Assembly (NCBI GenBank): GCA_013350335.1
Contig: CM023540.1
Span: forward strand, 24,903,175-24,967,174
DNA length: 64,000 bases
Source: Chimonanthus salicifolius
Lineage: Eukaryota > Streptophyta > Magnoliopsida > Laurales > Calycanthaceae
Direction: 5' to 3'
Shown: piece after piece, positions 1 to 11,900 of the stretch
Layout of the letters: the number at the start of each line of letters is the position of its first letter
Numbering within the stretch: position 1 is the first letter of the stretch
Made by a program: the position numbers and the translations under genes
Notes under the pieces: model-generated
Told to the model about the DNA's origin: nothing
What the model saw: the letters and a program-made list of their open reading frames with translations, nothing else
Databases searched by the model: none

Positions 1-330
1 TCATTCATACTGGTCTTTCCCCATATATTTCTACCAAGTTCCCAAGCAAATCTATCTGCCTACTCAGTTTTTCTTTCAAATGGATTTGGACGTCCTTTAT
101 GCCGTCGAAGGTTAAAGATTTTTGTCACCTTAAACAAAATCCCTTCCTAGACCTTTTGAAATTTCGTGCCCTTGCCATTCCAAATCATTCCTTTATTTGT
201 CGGAACAATTAGGAATCAGTGGATCATATTCTTGTACGCTGTATCTTTGTATCACCCATTTAGTATTTCTTCACGTCCCTTTCCTTTTGAACTGTTGGAT
301 ACTTCCTAATTCCTGTAGGCCCTCATTGAA
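1..330 (+). mobile_element. LINE fragment, zf-RVT domain remnant
   Basis: Plus-strand frames with stops read PSKVKDFCHL (about 110-140) and ESVDHILVRC (about 210-240). These resemble the zinc-binding domain after plant LINE reverse transcriptases (PSKVxxFxWL ... ESVDHILxxC). Degenerate and cut by the window edge; lies in the intron before exon 1. Confidence 0.5.
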
Positions 331-1130
331 GGGTCGGGTGTTGGTTCTTTCCCCAAGAAAGGTAACTTCTATGGAAATCTGTTTTCATGGCCATTGCATA
401 GTCAGTTTGGAGCAAAAGGTATAGGAGGATCTTCAAAAAACAAATTGTCACCTGGTGCTTCTTTGATTGCTGCAATTAGGGCATCCTCTTTCAATGGGGT
501 TTGGTGGAAAAGGTGTTCATTGGTACTTTTTTGGAGTATCTTTGGGGAATTTGGGCTTTATTTTGATTATAAAATCCTTGAACATGCTGCATGGATTGTC
601 CAAGACCGTCCCCATGTCCTCCATGGAAAACCACTGAGGGTGCCTTTGGCAGTTATTAGATTTTGTGCTTGTAAGATTCTCAATCTGTCAGGCAAAAGAA
701 AATGCTATCAGAATAGAGTCATGTTGTTTGGCAACTGTTAGAAAATTCTAACAGATTCAAATATTGTTGTTTGGCAAGAAGATCCTGTCAGATTTTGATA
801 AAATTTAAAATATTTTGTTAAATATTGTCATATGAAAGCGATAGACGTTTCAAAAGATTTTCAGGTATAATTAAAATAAAAATTCACATTTATGAGAAAT
901 TTATCTTTTTTTTTTTTGTGTAGAATTATCTCTATATTAATTCCACTGAAAAATGTAAATTGAGGTATATTTTCATGGAAGCTCAGAACATGAAAAGTAG
1001 TGTAAAATAAATTTAAATTGAAAAAATAAAGCCAAATGCCCAAATTTATACTTAATGAAACTACATTACATGGTCATCATCAACATCATCTGTCAAAATC
1101 TCTTCTATTTGGGATTGTTTTTTTTTTTTT
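331..1130. other. Intron stretch, no identifiable gene
   Basis: AT-rich sequence with oligo(T) tracts. Open frames are short and resemble nothing I know. Some of 331-760 may continue the LINE on the left. Confidence 0.4.
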
Positions 1131-2220
1131 TTTTGAGTTTTACTTCTTCCTTTGACCTTGTCATAGACAGTACTTACGAAACTGCATCTATTGAAATTTC
1201 ATTTTATTGAAATAAAACAATAAAAACAAAATAGAGATAAATAACAAAAAACATACAAGAGACTTAGAGTGCCATACCCATTTATAAGCAAATATTTCTT
1301 CTTTTGTTGGCTGGAGACTACTTTATACTGTAGGAGTGAAGGTGATTGGATCTGTCACAAAAGATTTGATGCTCGTTGCTTCAACCTTCTTTGGCTCAGT
1401 GGTTCTCAAATAGTCAAATCAATCTCCACTATACAGTCCAAAATTATGCAAGGGGTGAAAATCCCTTCAGTCCAAGCGTGCAGGGGAATCCCATATAACT
1501 TCAACACTTATCTGAGGGTTGAACTGATGACCTTTGGGTGGTGGTTTAGTAGATGAACTGAACATATCTGACTCTCTCAGCCTTTTATTCTTCCAATTAT
1601 GATGGAGATCAAAAACAAATATTTGTTTTTTCAGTCCCATATCTTCATCTTTGGCTACTAATGAGTGGTCCACATGTCTAGAGGCCTCTGACACTTGCAT
1701 GATGTTAATATTGAAACTCAACTTCTCTGGAATCTGTTACTCACTTGCTCTGGTGTGCCAAATGACATCCATATCAACCAACAATCCAACAACAGTAAAG
1801 AGAACTGAAGCTTTCATTTTAGAAGGTACCTTGATGCGCACCATACTTTCTGCTTTCCCTTCTCAACTCAAGCTTGTTCTCCATTGCTTTTATGTGATCC
1901 TTCCCATTCGTGCCTTCCCCTTGTCCAGTCTCCTCCCTGTTTTTGGTCCCTCATCAACAGGATCACTTTGCTACCTGATGTTGTATGATCCCCTCATTTC
2001 CTGTACTGTATGAAGTCTGAATTCTAATATGTTAGTAGCCAACTACACTCCTTGCTGCAACTTTTTGTGAAACATGCAGAGGTGAATTCCCTCAAGCATG
2101 GTCATCATAGGTGTGTAGCAGTTGAAGATCACCTCATCTTCACTAAATATCCTTGCCAACTCGGTCTTCAAAAAAATATATCCTTGCCAACTCTCTGGAA
2201 CAGGAATTGTTATGTTTGAC
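1130..2220 (-). mobile_element. LINE fragment, ORF1 (DUF4283-like) remnant
   Basis: Minus-strand reading near 1440-1500 gives LYGIPLHAWTEGIF, close to the plant LINE ORF1 signature (GIPLHAW), followed by an Asp/Glu-rich section with stops. A Thr/Lys-rich open frame lies upstream on the same strand (1800-1950). Oligo(T) near 1115-1132 fits a 3' tail on the minus strand. A tiny poly(A) insert interrupts it at 2163-2177. Confidence 0.5.
2147..2193 (+). mobile_element. Ultra-short LINE-tail insert with 16-bp TSD
   Basis: Two copies of atatccttgccaactc (2147-2162 and 2178-2193) flank ggtcttcaaaaaaat. Only a few bases plus oligo(A) were inserted, as expected from extreme 5' truncation during target-primed reverse transcription. 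Confidence 0.75.
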
Positions 2221-2782
2221 ATGGAGTGAAAAAACGCCCTTCACCACCATTCGAAAAAAAAAAAACTCCACCAGTTTCCCTTTCTTGGTTCCATTCACTA
2301 GAATCTGCGCACAAACCTATCTCTAGATGGTGCAGGTTGTCTTTTCATTCTGTGTTGGATTTGCAATATTGTTGTTTTGTTGCTTCTGATTGCTCTTCGG
2401 ATGGCTTACATTCGCTTGGGGTGCCTTTCTTTTTCCTCTTGGTTTTACAAAGTGATTCTTCATTCAAGAGTTTACTGGGTAAAGTTTTCATGGTTCTTTG
2501 GTTCTGCTACATCAACACTACAAAAAAGATCTAAGTATCTAACTACCTTCAATAGAACTTGGAAGATTCTTATTTGTGTCTGTCATGGCTTTAAGAATCT
2601 TGTGGAATATTGATGCATAAAATAACTCATAAATGATACAAGTTTTTTGTAACAAATTTCACTCTCAAGATCTCATTGGTCATCAGTACATGGCTGAGAG
2701 CTTTCACTGAGTTAAATTTGTATAGATATATAGCATATCTTTTTCATGTTATTGGGTTTTATCTGTTTTGTTTTGTCTGCAG
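2194..2782. other. Intron 3' part before exon 1
   Basis: Ordinary intron sequence ending in a pyrimidine-rich acceptor. An A12 run at 2261-2272 may be a LINE tail. No exon with the myosin P-loop is present here. Confidence 0.5.
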
Positions 2783-2939
2783 TCGTTTTGGCAAGTTTGT
2801 CGAGATCCAATTTGATGCAGATGGTAGGATATCTGGTGCAGCGATTAGAACCTATCTGTTGGAACGTTCTCGTGTGGTGCAGATAACAAACCCTGAAAGA
2901 AATTATCATTGCTTTTATCATCTATGTGCTTCTGGGAAG
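2783..2939 (+). CDS. XI-F: Myosin XI exon 1 of window: switch I region
   Basis: Acceptor tgtctgcag and donor aag|gtacat. The first base finishes a codon begun upstream, then 52 codons follow. It starts at the end of the SSRFGKF switch-I motif and continues through [17 protein letters not shown] and [12 protein letters not shown], hallmarks of the myosin ATPase core. The preceding exons with the P-loop are not in the window. Confidence 0.95.
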
Positions 2940-5900
2940 GTACATATTTATTCTATCAGAGTTGAGTGCGACCATGTATGCTGTAAACACTAAACTTTGT
3001 GGTTCTTATAACTATGGTGTTTTGATTTCCATCTTTTCTCCATTTTTGAGATGATCTTTTGTTAACGCCTAAAAGAGAGAGAGTTGTACATGCCCAAGTG
3101 TACTGTAAGACTACTTGGTGGCATCTAACAATTATAAACTATAATCATGCAGTCTTGATTTCATTATCTACTCTATTCTTGAAATGATCTTTCGGCAATA
3201 TATTTTTTTCTTTCTCTGTTTAGAGAGTCATATGTTTGCGATGTTAAGCAGCTTCATGACTGGCTTTTCACAATTGTGGTGGCAACATGTAGTTGAAAGC
3301 TAGTGATCATATAAAGCAAGACTTTCGCATGCTGTTAACTTTTTGCATCTCGAATTTCATTTATGGTGGATGTACTATGTTCTTCTCTTATCATTTTATT
3401 TTGTTTACTGAAATCATTGTTGAAAAGTCATTGTTTTATTTCTGGTAACTGACAAAATTCAGTTGTTCATTCATTTACTCTTGTACTTGATGATATTTGT
3501 ACCTTTTATGTTGCTTATTATGTTTTATATTCATTATCATGTCCAAAGTTCTCAAGCTCAGAAATTGGCAGTGCTTGTTTCCCTTTTGTTTTAGGATGCT
3601 GAGAAATATAAGTTGGGCCATCCGAGCAGCTTTCATTATTTAAACCAAAGCAAGACTTATGAGTTAGATGGAGTTAGCAGTTCACAGGAATACATAAAAA
3701 CAAGAAGGGCAATGGACATAGTCGGTATAACTCTTGATGAACAGGTTTTAAACTTTTTTACTGTCGTTGACCATTCTTGGTTACTTTCGTTTGGTTTTGC
3801 AAATTACCTTTTTTGCAGATGCTTATTTGTAATCAATTTTTTTTTAAATACCTATTTGTGTTAGGAAGCCATATTTCGCACTCTGGCTGCTATTCTGCAT
3901 CTTGGCAATATTGAATTTTCGCCTGGCAAAGAGCACGACTCATCAGCTATTAAGGACCAGAAATCAAGCTTCCATCTTCAGATGGTAGCAGATCTATTAA
4001 AGTAAGTAATTTGACTAAAATTTGAAGTGATTGATCAATATTTTGCCATTGGCTCCGTAACACCTAAAGTTAATTGAGGTCATCATTCCAAACTAGTTTT
4101 TCTTTTCTTTTATTTTAATAAAAAGTAGAAATATGTGACCTTTCAAAAAAAAAAAAAAAGTAGAAATATATGACAAACTTCGTACTTGATATATATGTAT
4201 ATTTCAGATGGAATGTTCTATTTGACACTGGAAAGGAAAAATCCATTTGCACTCCATGTGAGCACTTCAAGTGCACTTTGTTGTTGTGGCATTTGCAAGC
4301 TGTAGTGATGAAATCTCAGTATTGTCAAGGCACACCAAAAATTGACTGAATCTATAGAATTTTTTCTGCCAAAGAGCATGTTATTTGAGTAATTTGACTA
4401 AAATTTGAAGTGAGTAATCAGTACTTTTTTTTTTTGTTTGAGGTTTCCTGTTTCTCCTCAGAAAAGAACCCTCTTTCACATTGTTCCCCTTTCTCCACTG
4501 AATGTAATTTCTTTACCTTTTTTTTTTTTTAAATCCATCGACTCCGTAACACCTAAAGCTATTTTAGGCTATCATTCTGCACTTAGTTTTTATTTGATCA
4601 AAAGTAGAATATGTGACACATGCTGTACTTGATATATGGATAGTTGAGATGGAATGCTGTAGTTGGTACTAGAAAAGAAAATGCTTTTGCATTCCATTAT
4701 GAGCAGTTCAAGCGCACTTTGTTTATGTGGCATTTCTCTATGCCCGGGACACCAACCAGCCTCAAACAATGATTAAGATGAAATCTCTGTGATTATGGAC
4801 AATGGGACAAAGGTGGCTTCTGGGCCTAGTATTGTGCCTATCTTTTCAGAGGGTTCCAAGCTTGGGGAGAAAGCATCTAGGGATGGATTACTGGATTTAT
4901 CAGACCCATTGCAAACGACAAACTTTGGGCTAAAAGATAAGGCCTCTAGGGATTTGGCACTCCCAAATGGGGAAAATGAAAAGGAAGTGAATGTGGACCA
5001 TCTGAGCATGGAAAAAGGAAGCTTGGAAGGGGAGGTGGGCGTTGAGGCATTAAGGAGAAGGGGTTCTCTTGAAAGAGGCAATCAAGATGCTAAAATTTGG
5101 CAAAATGATGGCAATTGAGTTTAAAACGAGGAATGTGCAAAAAAGGCTATTAAGTGGATGGAGGAATTTGCTAATAGGCACAGGGTTGTCGATATAAAAA
5201 AAAATAGGCACAAGGTTGATCCTAATAGAATGCTTGCTTTATTTGGAAAATCATTTATTTGGTCTACTCACAAAAGAAAGAGGCATCCCACATAAGGTGA
5301 AGAAGGGTTAGGGGTTGGGGAAAGATTGAATAGAAACAATATGGGGTCTATCGTAATGTTTTGGGTTGTGGGGTTATGTTTGGGTGGGATAGGGTCAAAT
5401 GGGGAGTTTTTAAGGTTTGGGTATTGGGTCTTCATGTATTGGGTGCATACTTTTTGTTACCTCTTTGTACTTTTTTATTTATATTTTTTGAATCGGTAGA
5501 CAAAAAAGAATGTTCTAAAGAGATAAAGAAGTACAAAGAGTAGTATAAAAAGATTCATGCCGTTGGCAACCAAAGACCAATTAACTAGAAAAGGACACCA
5601 ACATCGGCGACACACAAAGAAAAGCAAGTGATTGAATCCACAACCCCATGCTCCCTAAAAAGAAAGATGAAAACTCATCAACAAAACTCCAAAATTGCTT
5701 TCTTCTTTCTTGCTCCAAGCTTTGCTGGGAAATCAGCCATCCCATTGGCTGACTGCCTTACCCACTTGATAGGAGCGTCCAAACCAGAAGAAAGGTCTCA
5801 CATCTCTCTAACCATTGGAATTAATTTCCAAGGAGGATTCTTATTGTCTGATGCACATTTGGTAGCATTTGCTGAAACGCTTCCCAGACTAGACTCCTAG

Positions 5901-8900
5901 AATTATGACAGGCTCATAAGTTCGGAACTTTCCCAACCCCCCACCTCCTCCCCGCCAGTTGGACCTGGTTTACTACCCCTTGCATTCCCATCTGCATTAA
6001 ACTTGAAACAAATTTCTGGTGGTGGAGACCACACTTCCTTTCTTTTTACCCTTCTGTTGTCTCGCCTCAAACTAATCTTCAAGAATTACAGTAGTCGGAT
6101 GAAGACATCCCTCTGAACTTTGTACTAATTGACAAGCAAGAACATAGCATCCATTTAGCGCACTCAAAAACATCCACCGCTGTTTGTTTCTGTCAACTTC
6201 TCAAAAAAAAAGGAGTAATATTCAAGCATTTTTGCATTCAGATCTTGTTTTCTTTTACTCCTTCCGTCTCCTGTTTTTGTTTCTTGCATTGTCTTGGTGA
6301 GGTACTCTTGTTTTGAGATCATGATGATTGTATGATGGCTGCATTGATGTTTCTTTTTCCCAGGGGCATATATTATATACCTTATATTTTGTTCATGTGT
6401 TTTCTACCTTATGCTCTTTCTAATAATGTTTTTTTGGTTATATTTGGAAAAAATAAGTTCTTTTGCATTAAGTGGTTTTTTTCTTTATTTTACATTTTTA
6501 CTTTTACCACTCCACAAATAGTAGTGGTATTAGAGTGCCTTCTGTAATGTCCGAACCTCTTCCTCCAGTGGCAATTGTCTTTTTTTGTATTCAACTGACC
6601 CCAATAATGTTTTGCTCCCCATTAGGTGTGATGCAAAGCTTTTGCTTGCGACACTCTGCACACGCACTATACAGACGCGTGAAGGAAGTATCATTAAATC
6701 CCTTGACTGTAATGCTGCTGTTGCCAATCGCGATTCTTTAGCAAAGACTATATATGCTCGGTTATTTGACTGGTATTCATGTTCTCAGATTTCTGGAGAA
6801 TTGTTTCTAATTCTCTTAGGTTTATTCAGACTAATATCTTTTGCCTTTTTATGGAGCATTCAATTTTACATATTGTCTCTGACTTCTGATCTTTATTTTC
6901 AGGTTGGTTGAAAAAATTAATAGGTCTGTTGGGCAAGATCCAACGTCCAGGGTGCAAATTGGTGTCTTGGACATATATGGCTTTGAATGTTTTCAGAATA
7001 ATAGGTCAGTTTCACACTACCACTATCGGAAGTATTTGAAATCTTTAAGAATGAAAGACTTTCTTTACCAGGGACACACAACTTTTTTCTTTTTCTTGCT
7101 TTTATATTCAATCGATCCACTTTGAGGAATGTGCCAAGTCAATTAGATACCCAAAATTCTCAAATCAGTTGCTTGTGAGCTAAACATTTAGCTTCAGTGA
7201 GCATGCATCTATTTAGGGTAAAATTCTGTATGTCTAGTCCTTAGAATCTTAATGTCATTCTTTTTGAACATTTTGCCCTTTCTGTGATGTGGATGACTAT
7301 AGATGAGGACCACATCTTAGGGATGGCTCTACTATATTCTGATGACATAGGGATCTGGTAGATGCTAATTTGGGGGTTTTCTAATTGAATTCTTTTGGAA
7401 TAAATCCCTAAACTTATTGTCCATGGTATGTTTAGTAGTAATTACTGTGGTTAAATTAACTATGGGGATGAGGGATAAAGTTGAGCAATTTTCTGCATCA
7501 ATTTCCTTTATTCCATTGGTTTTTTGTTTGTTGATTGGATTGATTCTTGGATAGTTTACTAATTTGTTTTGCTTGGATTTTAAGATGTGCCAAAATTAGA
7601 ATTACTCATTGCTTTGTACTTTTATTCTTAGCAGTCCATAAACGTGGGACGTATGTGTTATGTTGCAGAAAACTTGTAGTAGTGCATGAAATCTATTTGA
7701 TCTCAATTTTAGATTGGAAGTTATTATTATTATTTTTTTGGAAAGAAGGTAAATGCTATCAAAAAGAAGATGGAACATGTACACTCATCAGTTTTGAGAA
7801 AGAAGCTAAGTAAAAAAAAGGTGAAAGAAACACTGATCTACATGGAAATGACTGAAGAGCCATGGAAGCTGATTACCTTAGCTAGGGAAATAAGGGGTTT
7901 AACCTCGGGCATGGACGTCTCTTTTGTCCAAGTGAGTTGTACAACAAATGGGGTCGCGGATTTCTTTGCTAAATATGGAGTCAACAATTTAGAGTCCGGG
8001 GTCTCTCTCCTTTGAGTTAAAGGAGATTGGATTAGGGACTTTTGTTTCTCTCTTTTGGGGGTACTGTCTTGTATTTTTTGTTGTTTTCTTTTGATGGGAG
8101 GTCTAATTCTTTTAGCCCTCTCCTGCATGATGTAAAACTTATTTCTGTACTTATTTTTTATATTTAATGAAATTCCCTTTTTACCGCTAAAAATAATGAA
8201 AATGACTGAAGAGCCAAGTTTAGCCAAACCGTCAGCTTCTTTGTAGATCTATGAATCTTTTTACAAGAGTAATGATGTGTAGTTATTATAGCTCAAATCT
8301 CCAGAACAAGATCTGCAAACTTCCACGTGGAAGAAGACTATGATGAGCACCAAGAAATGGCACTATAGGAATCCTCCACAATCAAAGCTTCTGAAATATC
8401 TAAAGATTTAAGAAGCTTGAACCTCCGTCTTTAATCTCCACTTCATTTGCATCAGCTCCTATATTTGGTTCAGAAAAAGAAGAAATAGTAATGGAATTTG
8501 CATTTTGCATCCTTAGATACACCCTCTCCTGAAGAAGAAGACATCTTCAATAACTTAAAGAGAACATCTTCTTATAATTCAAGAAGAAGAAGAAAAAGAC
8601 GTTTTAATTTTTTTCTTTTTTGTTTTATTTATTTTTAGTCGGTAGGAGTTTAATGATCAACAATAACTACCAACCCTTTTGCTTTCTATTAATTGAGCCA
8701 CCGATTGATACTTCTTGGCTTGGCATCATACCTAAATGGCACAGCTGCCTGAATGTTCTTTTGTTTCTTTTATTTTAATTGGTAGGAGTTTAATAACAAT
8801 CATTTTGCTGTCTGTTGAATGAGTCACTGAATGATACTCCTTGTTTTGGCATCATATCTAAATGGTACAACTTCCTGAATGCTGTTGTCAATCTGTTAAG

Positions 8901-11900
8901 AGTCATTCATAATGTATCTTAACCATGATGAATCCTTTGTAGGTTTATTTTTGGCTTCCCTTAACCATTAGGATTTATTGCTATTTGAAGTGTTGTTTTA
9001 CTATAGAGTCAATGTCATAGCACCTTCACGCACTGGAGTTTTATTCGTCGGTTCCATTTGGTCCTCTTCCTAATGAGTATGGTATATGAATTGAGAGCAA
9101 AGATGGAAGTTCTAGCATAAGAAATCCTTCTATTCCAAATGGCCGAGTGAATTGCATGTGACGCAGGATAAACTCTGATACCAAATTTGACGTAGGACAC
9201 GTCAAAATATTGTAAACCCTAGACACATGTGACTTAAGGCACACATGTTGGTAATCTAAAACCATAAAAACAAATACAAGTCTGTAACAATCTTGGAACC
9301 ATATAAACTAAAACAATATGTCACTAATAAAAGAAAACAAAAGCAAATGCCCAGAAGGCACTTGATCAACAGTTAGATTGGTTCGATCCACAAACGAACG
9401 ACTTAAATGAATGGATCAAACTAAATTCTCAAATCCACTGCTAGGTACAATTTTGCCTATCCATGGTTGGATACTTGGATGCGTCTTTGTCAATAGTTGG
9501 ATATGTTAGAAATGCGCATAGAATCATCATCCAATCATGTTGAGGAAAAGTCTAAATTCCGAAAGCATCCTTCTTTGGTTGCGTCCTAGGATGTCCTCAT
9601 CAGCATGTGTCTTGTCTCCGGGGAGCCTATCAAATGAATGATTGAAGAAAGAAATAGGAGTGTTCATGGGTCTGTTTCGTGCCAAGCTATGCTTTATGGA
9701 ATCCCGAACCCATTAATATATATAGAAGTCGAGCCTGCCTGAAGCCCTTTGGGCTTTGCAGGTTAAAGCCCAAGCCTTCCTGTTTGGAAAAATCTAAGCC
9801 GGAGCCCACCCATTTAGGATCATTAAAAATCCAACCATTTAGGTTGAAAGTAAAAATGATGACCTATAAGTGGATCAAAAGCCCAATTTCCTAGAGCCTG
9901 ATTTCAAACCATTCTTCGGTCCTCTTGGATACAAAAGAGATTGATTGGGGTCTAAAGCCCTTTCGCTTATATAATGTATGGTTGGAAGACTCGAAGTTTG
10001 TGGATTTGATTAACGGTTTGGTTGGGGAGTTTCTTTGTTCAAGGATCTGACAGGTTTTGCTTTGTCAAGGAAACTTATATTTTTCAAATCCAAGATCAAA
10101 GATTGGGTACAAGTCTAATGGTGGCCCAATTGTTGATAGGAAAGAGCCTGCCTTGCGGGAATTGGAAGGTTGGGATTGGTTGGAGGAAAGGGATCTCGAT
10201 GAGGAGGTGTTTGCCTCCAAGAGGAGTTGCAAAGCTCTATTGTGGGATTGCCTACGGTTGGAAGAGGTGGAGTGGAGACATACAGAAATCGAGAGCCCTT
10301 TGGTTGACGGAGGGGGATAAAAACATGAAGTTCTTTTATAGGTTCGCCAATATTAGGAGGATGGTAATAGCATCAAATCCATAGTAGTGGAAGGAAGAAG
10401 AGTGGTGGATAAGGAAGGTATCGGGGAAGTGGTAAAGATATACTTCTCTCTCATCTTTTAAACATCCTATGGTCTGTTGCCTATGCCACCTTTTCCTTCA
10501 GCCCCTAGACCCTCCCTCCCTCTGTATCTGGTCCCTCGACGCCGATCTCTTTCTCAGGTATCTTTCCCTCCCTCTCTCCTCCTCTAACTTTTGAGTTACT
10601 TCTTCTTCGGCTCTGGGGTTTGTTTTCTTGTGATGGTACTTAGACTTAGGATGCAGTCAAACTAAGAACATCTATCTTAGTGTATCTATAAATGACTGCC
10701 TGCAACTCTTTCTTCAAGGAACATAATTGGGTCTTTCAGTATTTTCTCCTGTTGGCATGAATTCTCAAGGCTTATTAATATATGGCAGTTGATGACTGGT
10801 TGGCGGGCAAGCGGCTTTGATTCTCCCTTTCAGCAATGCAATTGTCTTGCGTGTTTCGACGGGTTTCACGTGGATCGGCATTGCTCTAGGAAATATTGCT
10901 ACTCTCCCCTTGGAGGAACTCTCCCTACATTGTTCATTATTACCAGTACCATCTACCTTATGATCTCCCTTTTCAGTTCAAGGACTTTGCTTTCAAATCC
11001 CTTCTATTACATATTGCTTTCGCTGAATCCCCCCTCTATGGTCTCTTTACAGCCAACCATGGGTGGTGGCGAAGCATCAGAGTCCACAGTCTAGAGATCA
11101 ACTATCCCCCTTTGGTAGGTTTAGATCTGCTTCTTTTTGTAATAGGAGGACAAATAGACCAATGTTGGACGGGATTCAGTTCGAAAGGGTTAGTGGGAGA
11201 AGGTAGGATGGTTGGAAATGGACTTTAGCGTAGAGGAAATCATGTCGGCCCTAGATAGCTTTTTTTGGTGGCAATATTTCCATTTCAAATTCTGTTCTTA
11301 TTTGGTTTTTTTTTTTTTGGCTGAAAATTGGTGTAGATAGGAGCAAACGGTTTGTGGAATGTTTGTAACTGGGACTTTATCTGGGTATATGGGTTTAAGG
11401 GTGTTTTTTTTTTTTTTTTTGCTGTTTATTTTGTCTAGTTAGCTTTGTTCCGCTCAAGTATATTTCTTTATACTGTGCTTTTTTCCATTAAAAAACAAAG
11501 ATTGAGTACATGAGGACGACCCAAGTATAGGAGAATTATACCCGGATCCAAGATAAAGGAGAAGAAGGAAACCTTTTATACTGAGATTAGATGTTTCCTT
11601 TTCTTTCCTTTAATATAATTTTCTTCCTCCATTTCAAAAAAAAGGGTTTTGATAGTGGAATTTATGTTCTCTATAGTGAAGACAAACCATCCTTCTAGAT
11701 GTTGACTTGTATGCTTTTGCCCAGCTTTGAGCAGTTTTGCATTAACTTTGCCAATGAAAAGCTTCAGCAACACTTCAATGAGGTATTTATCATTTTTTCC
11801 TCTTCTAACCTGATTTCATTAACCTTTCCTGGAAAAGAGGTCTGTATGTTTGCGGTAGAATGAGATGAAGCAGTTGTCTTGAGTATGATATCTCATGTCA

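Noticed and set aside
1..2782. N-terminal myosin exons (P-loop GESGAGKT)
   Set aside because: No frame on the plus strand encodes them here; they must lie upstream.
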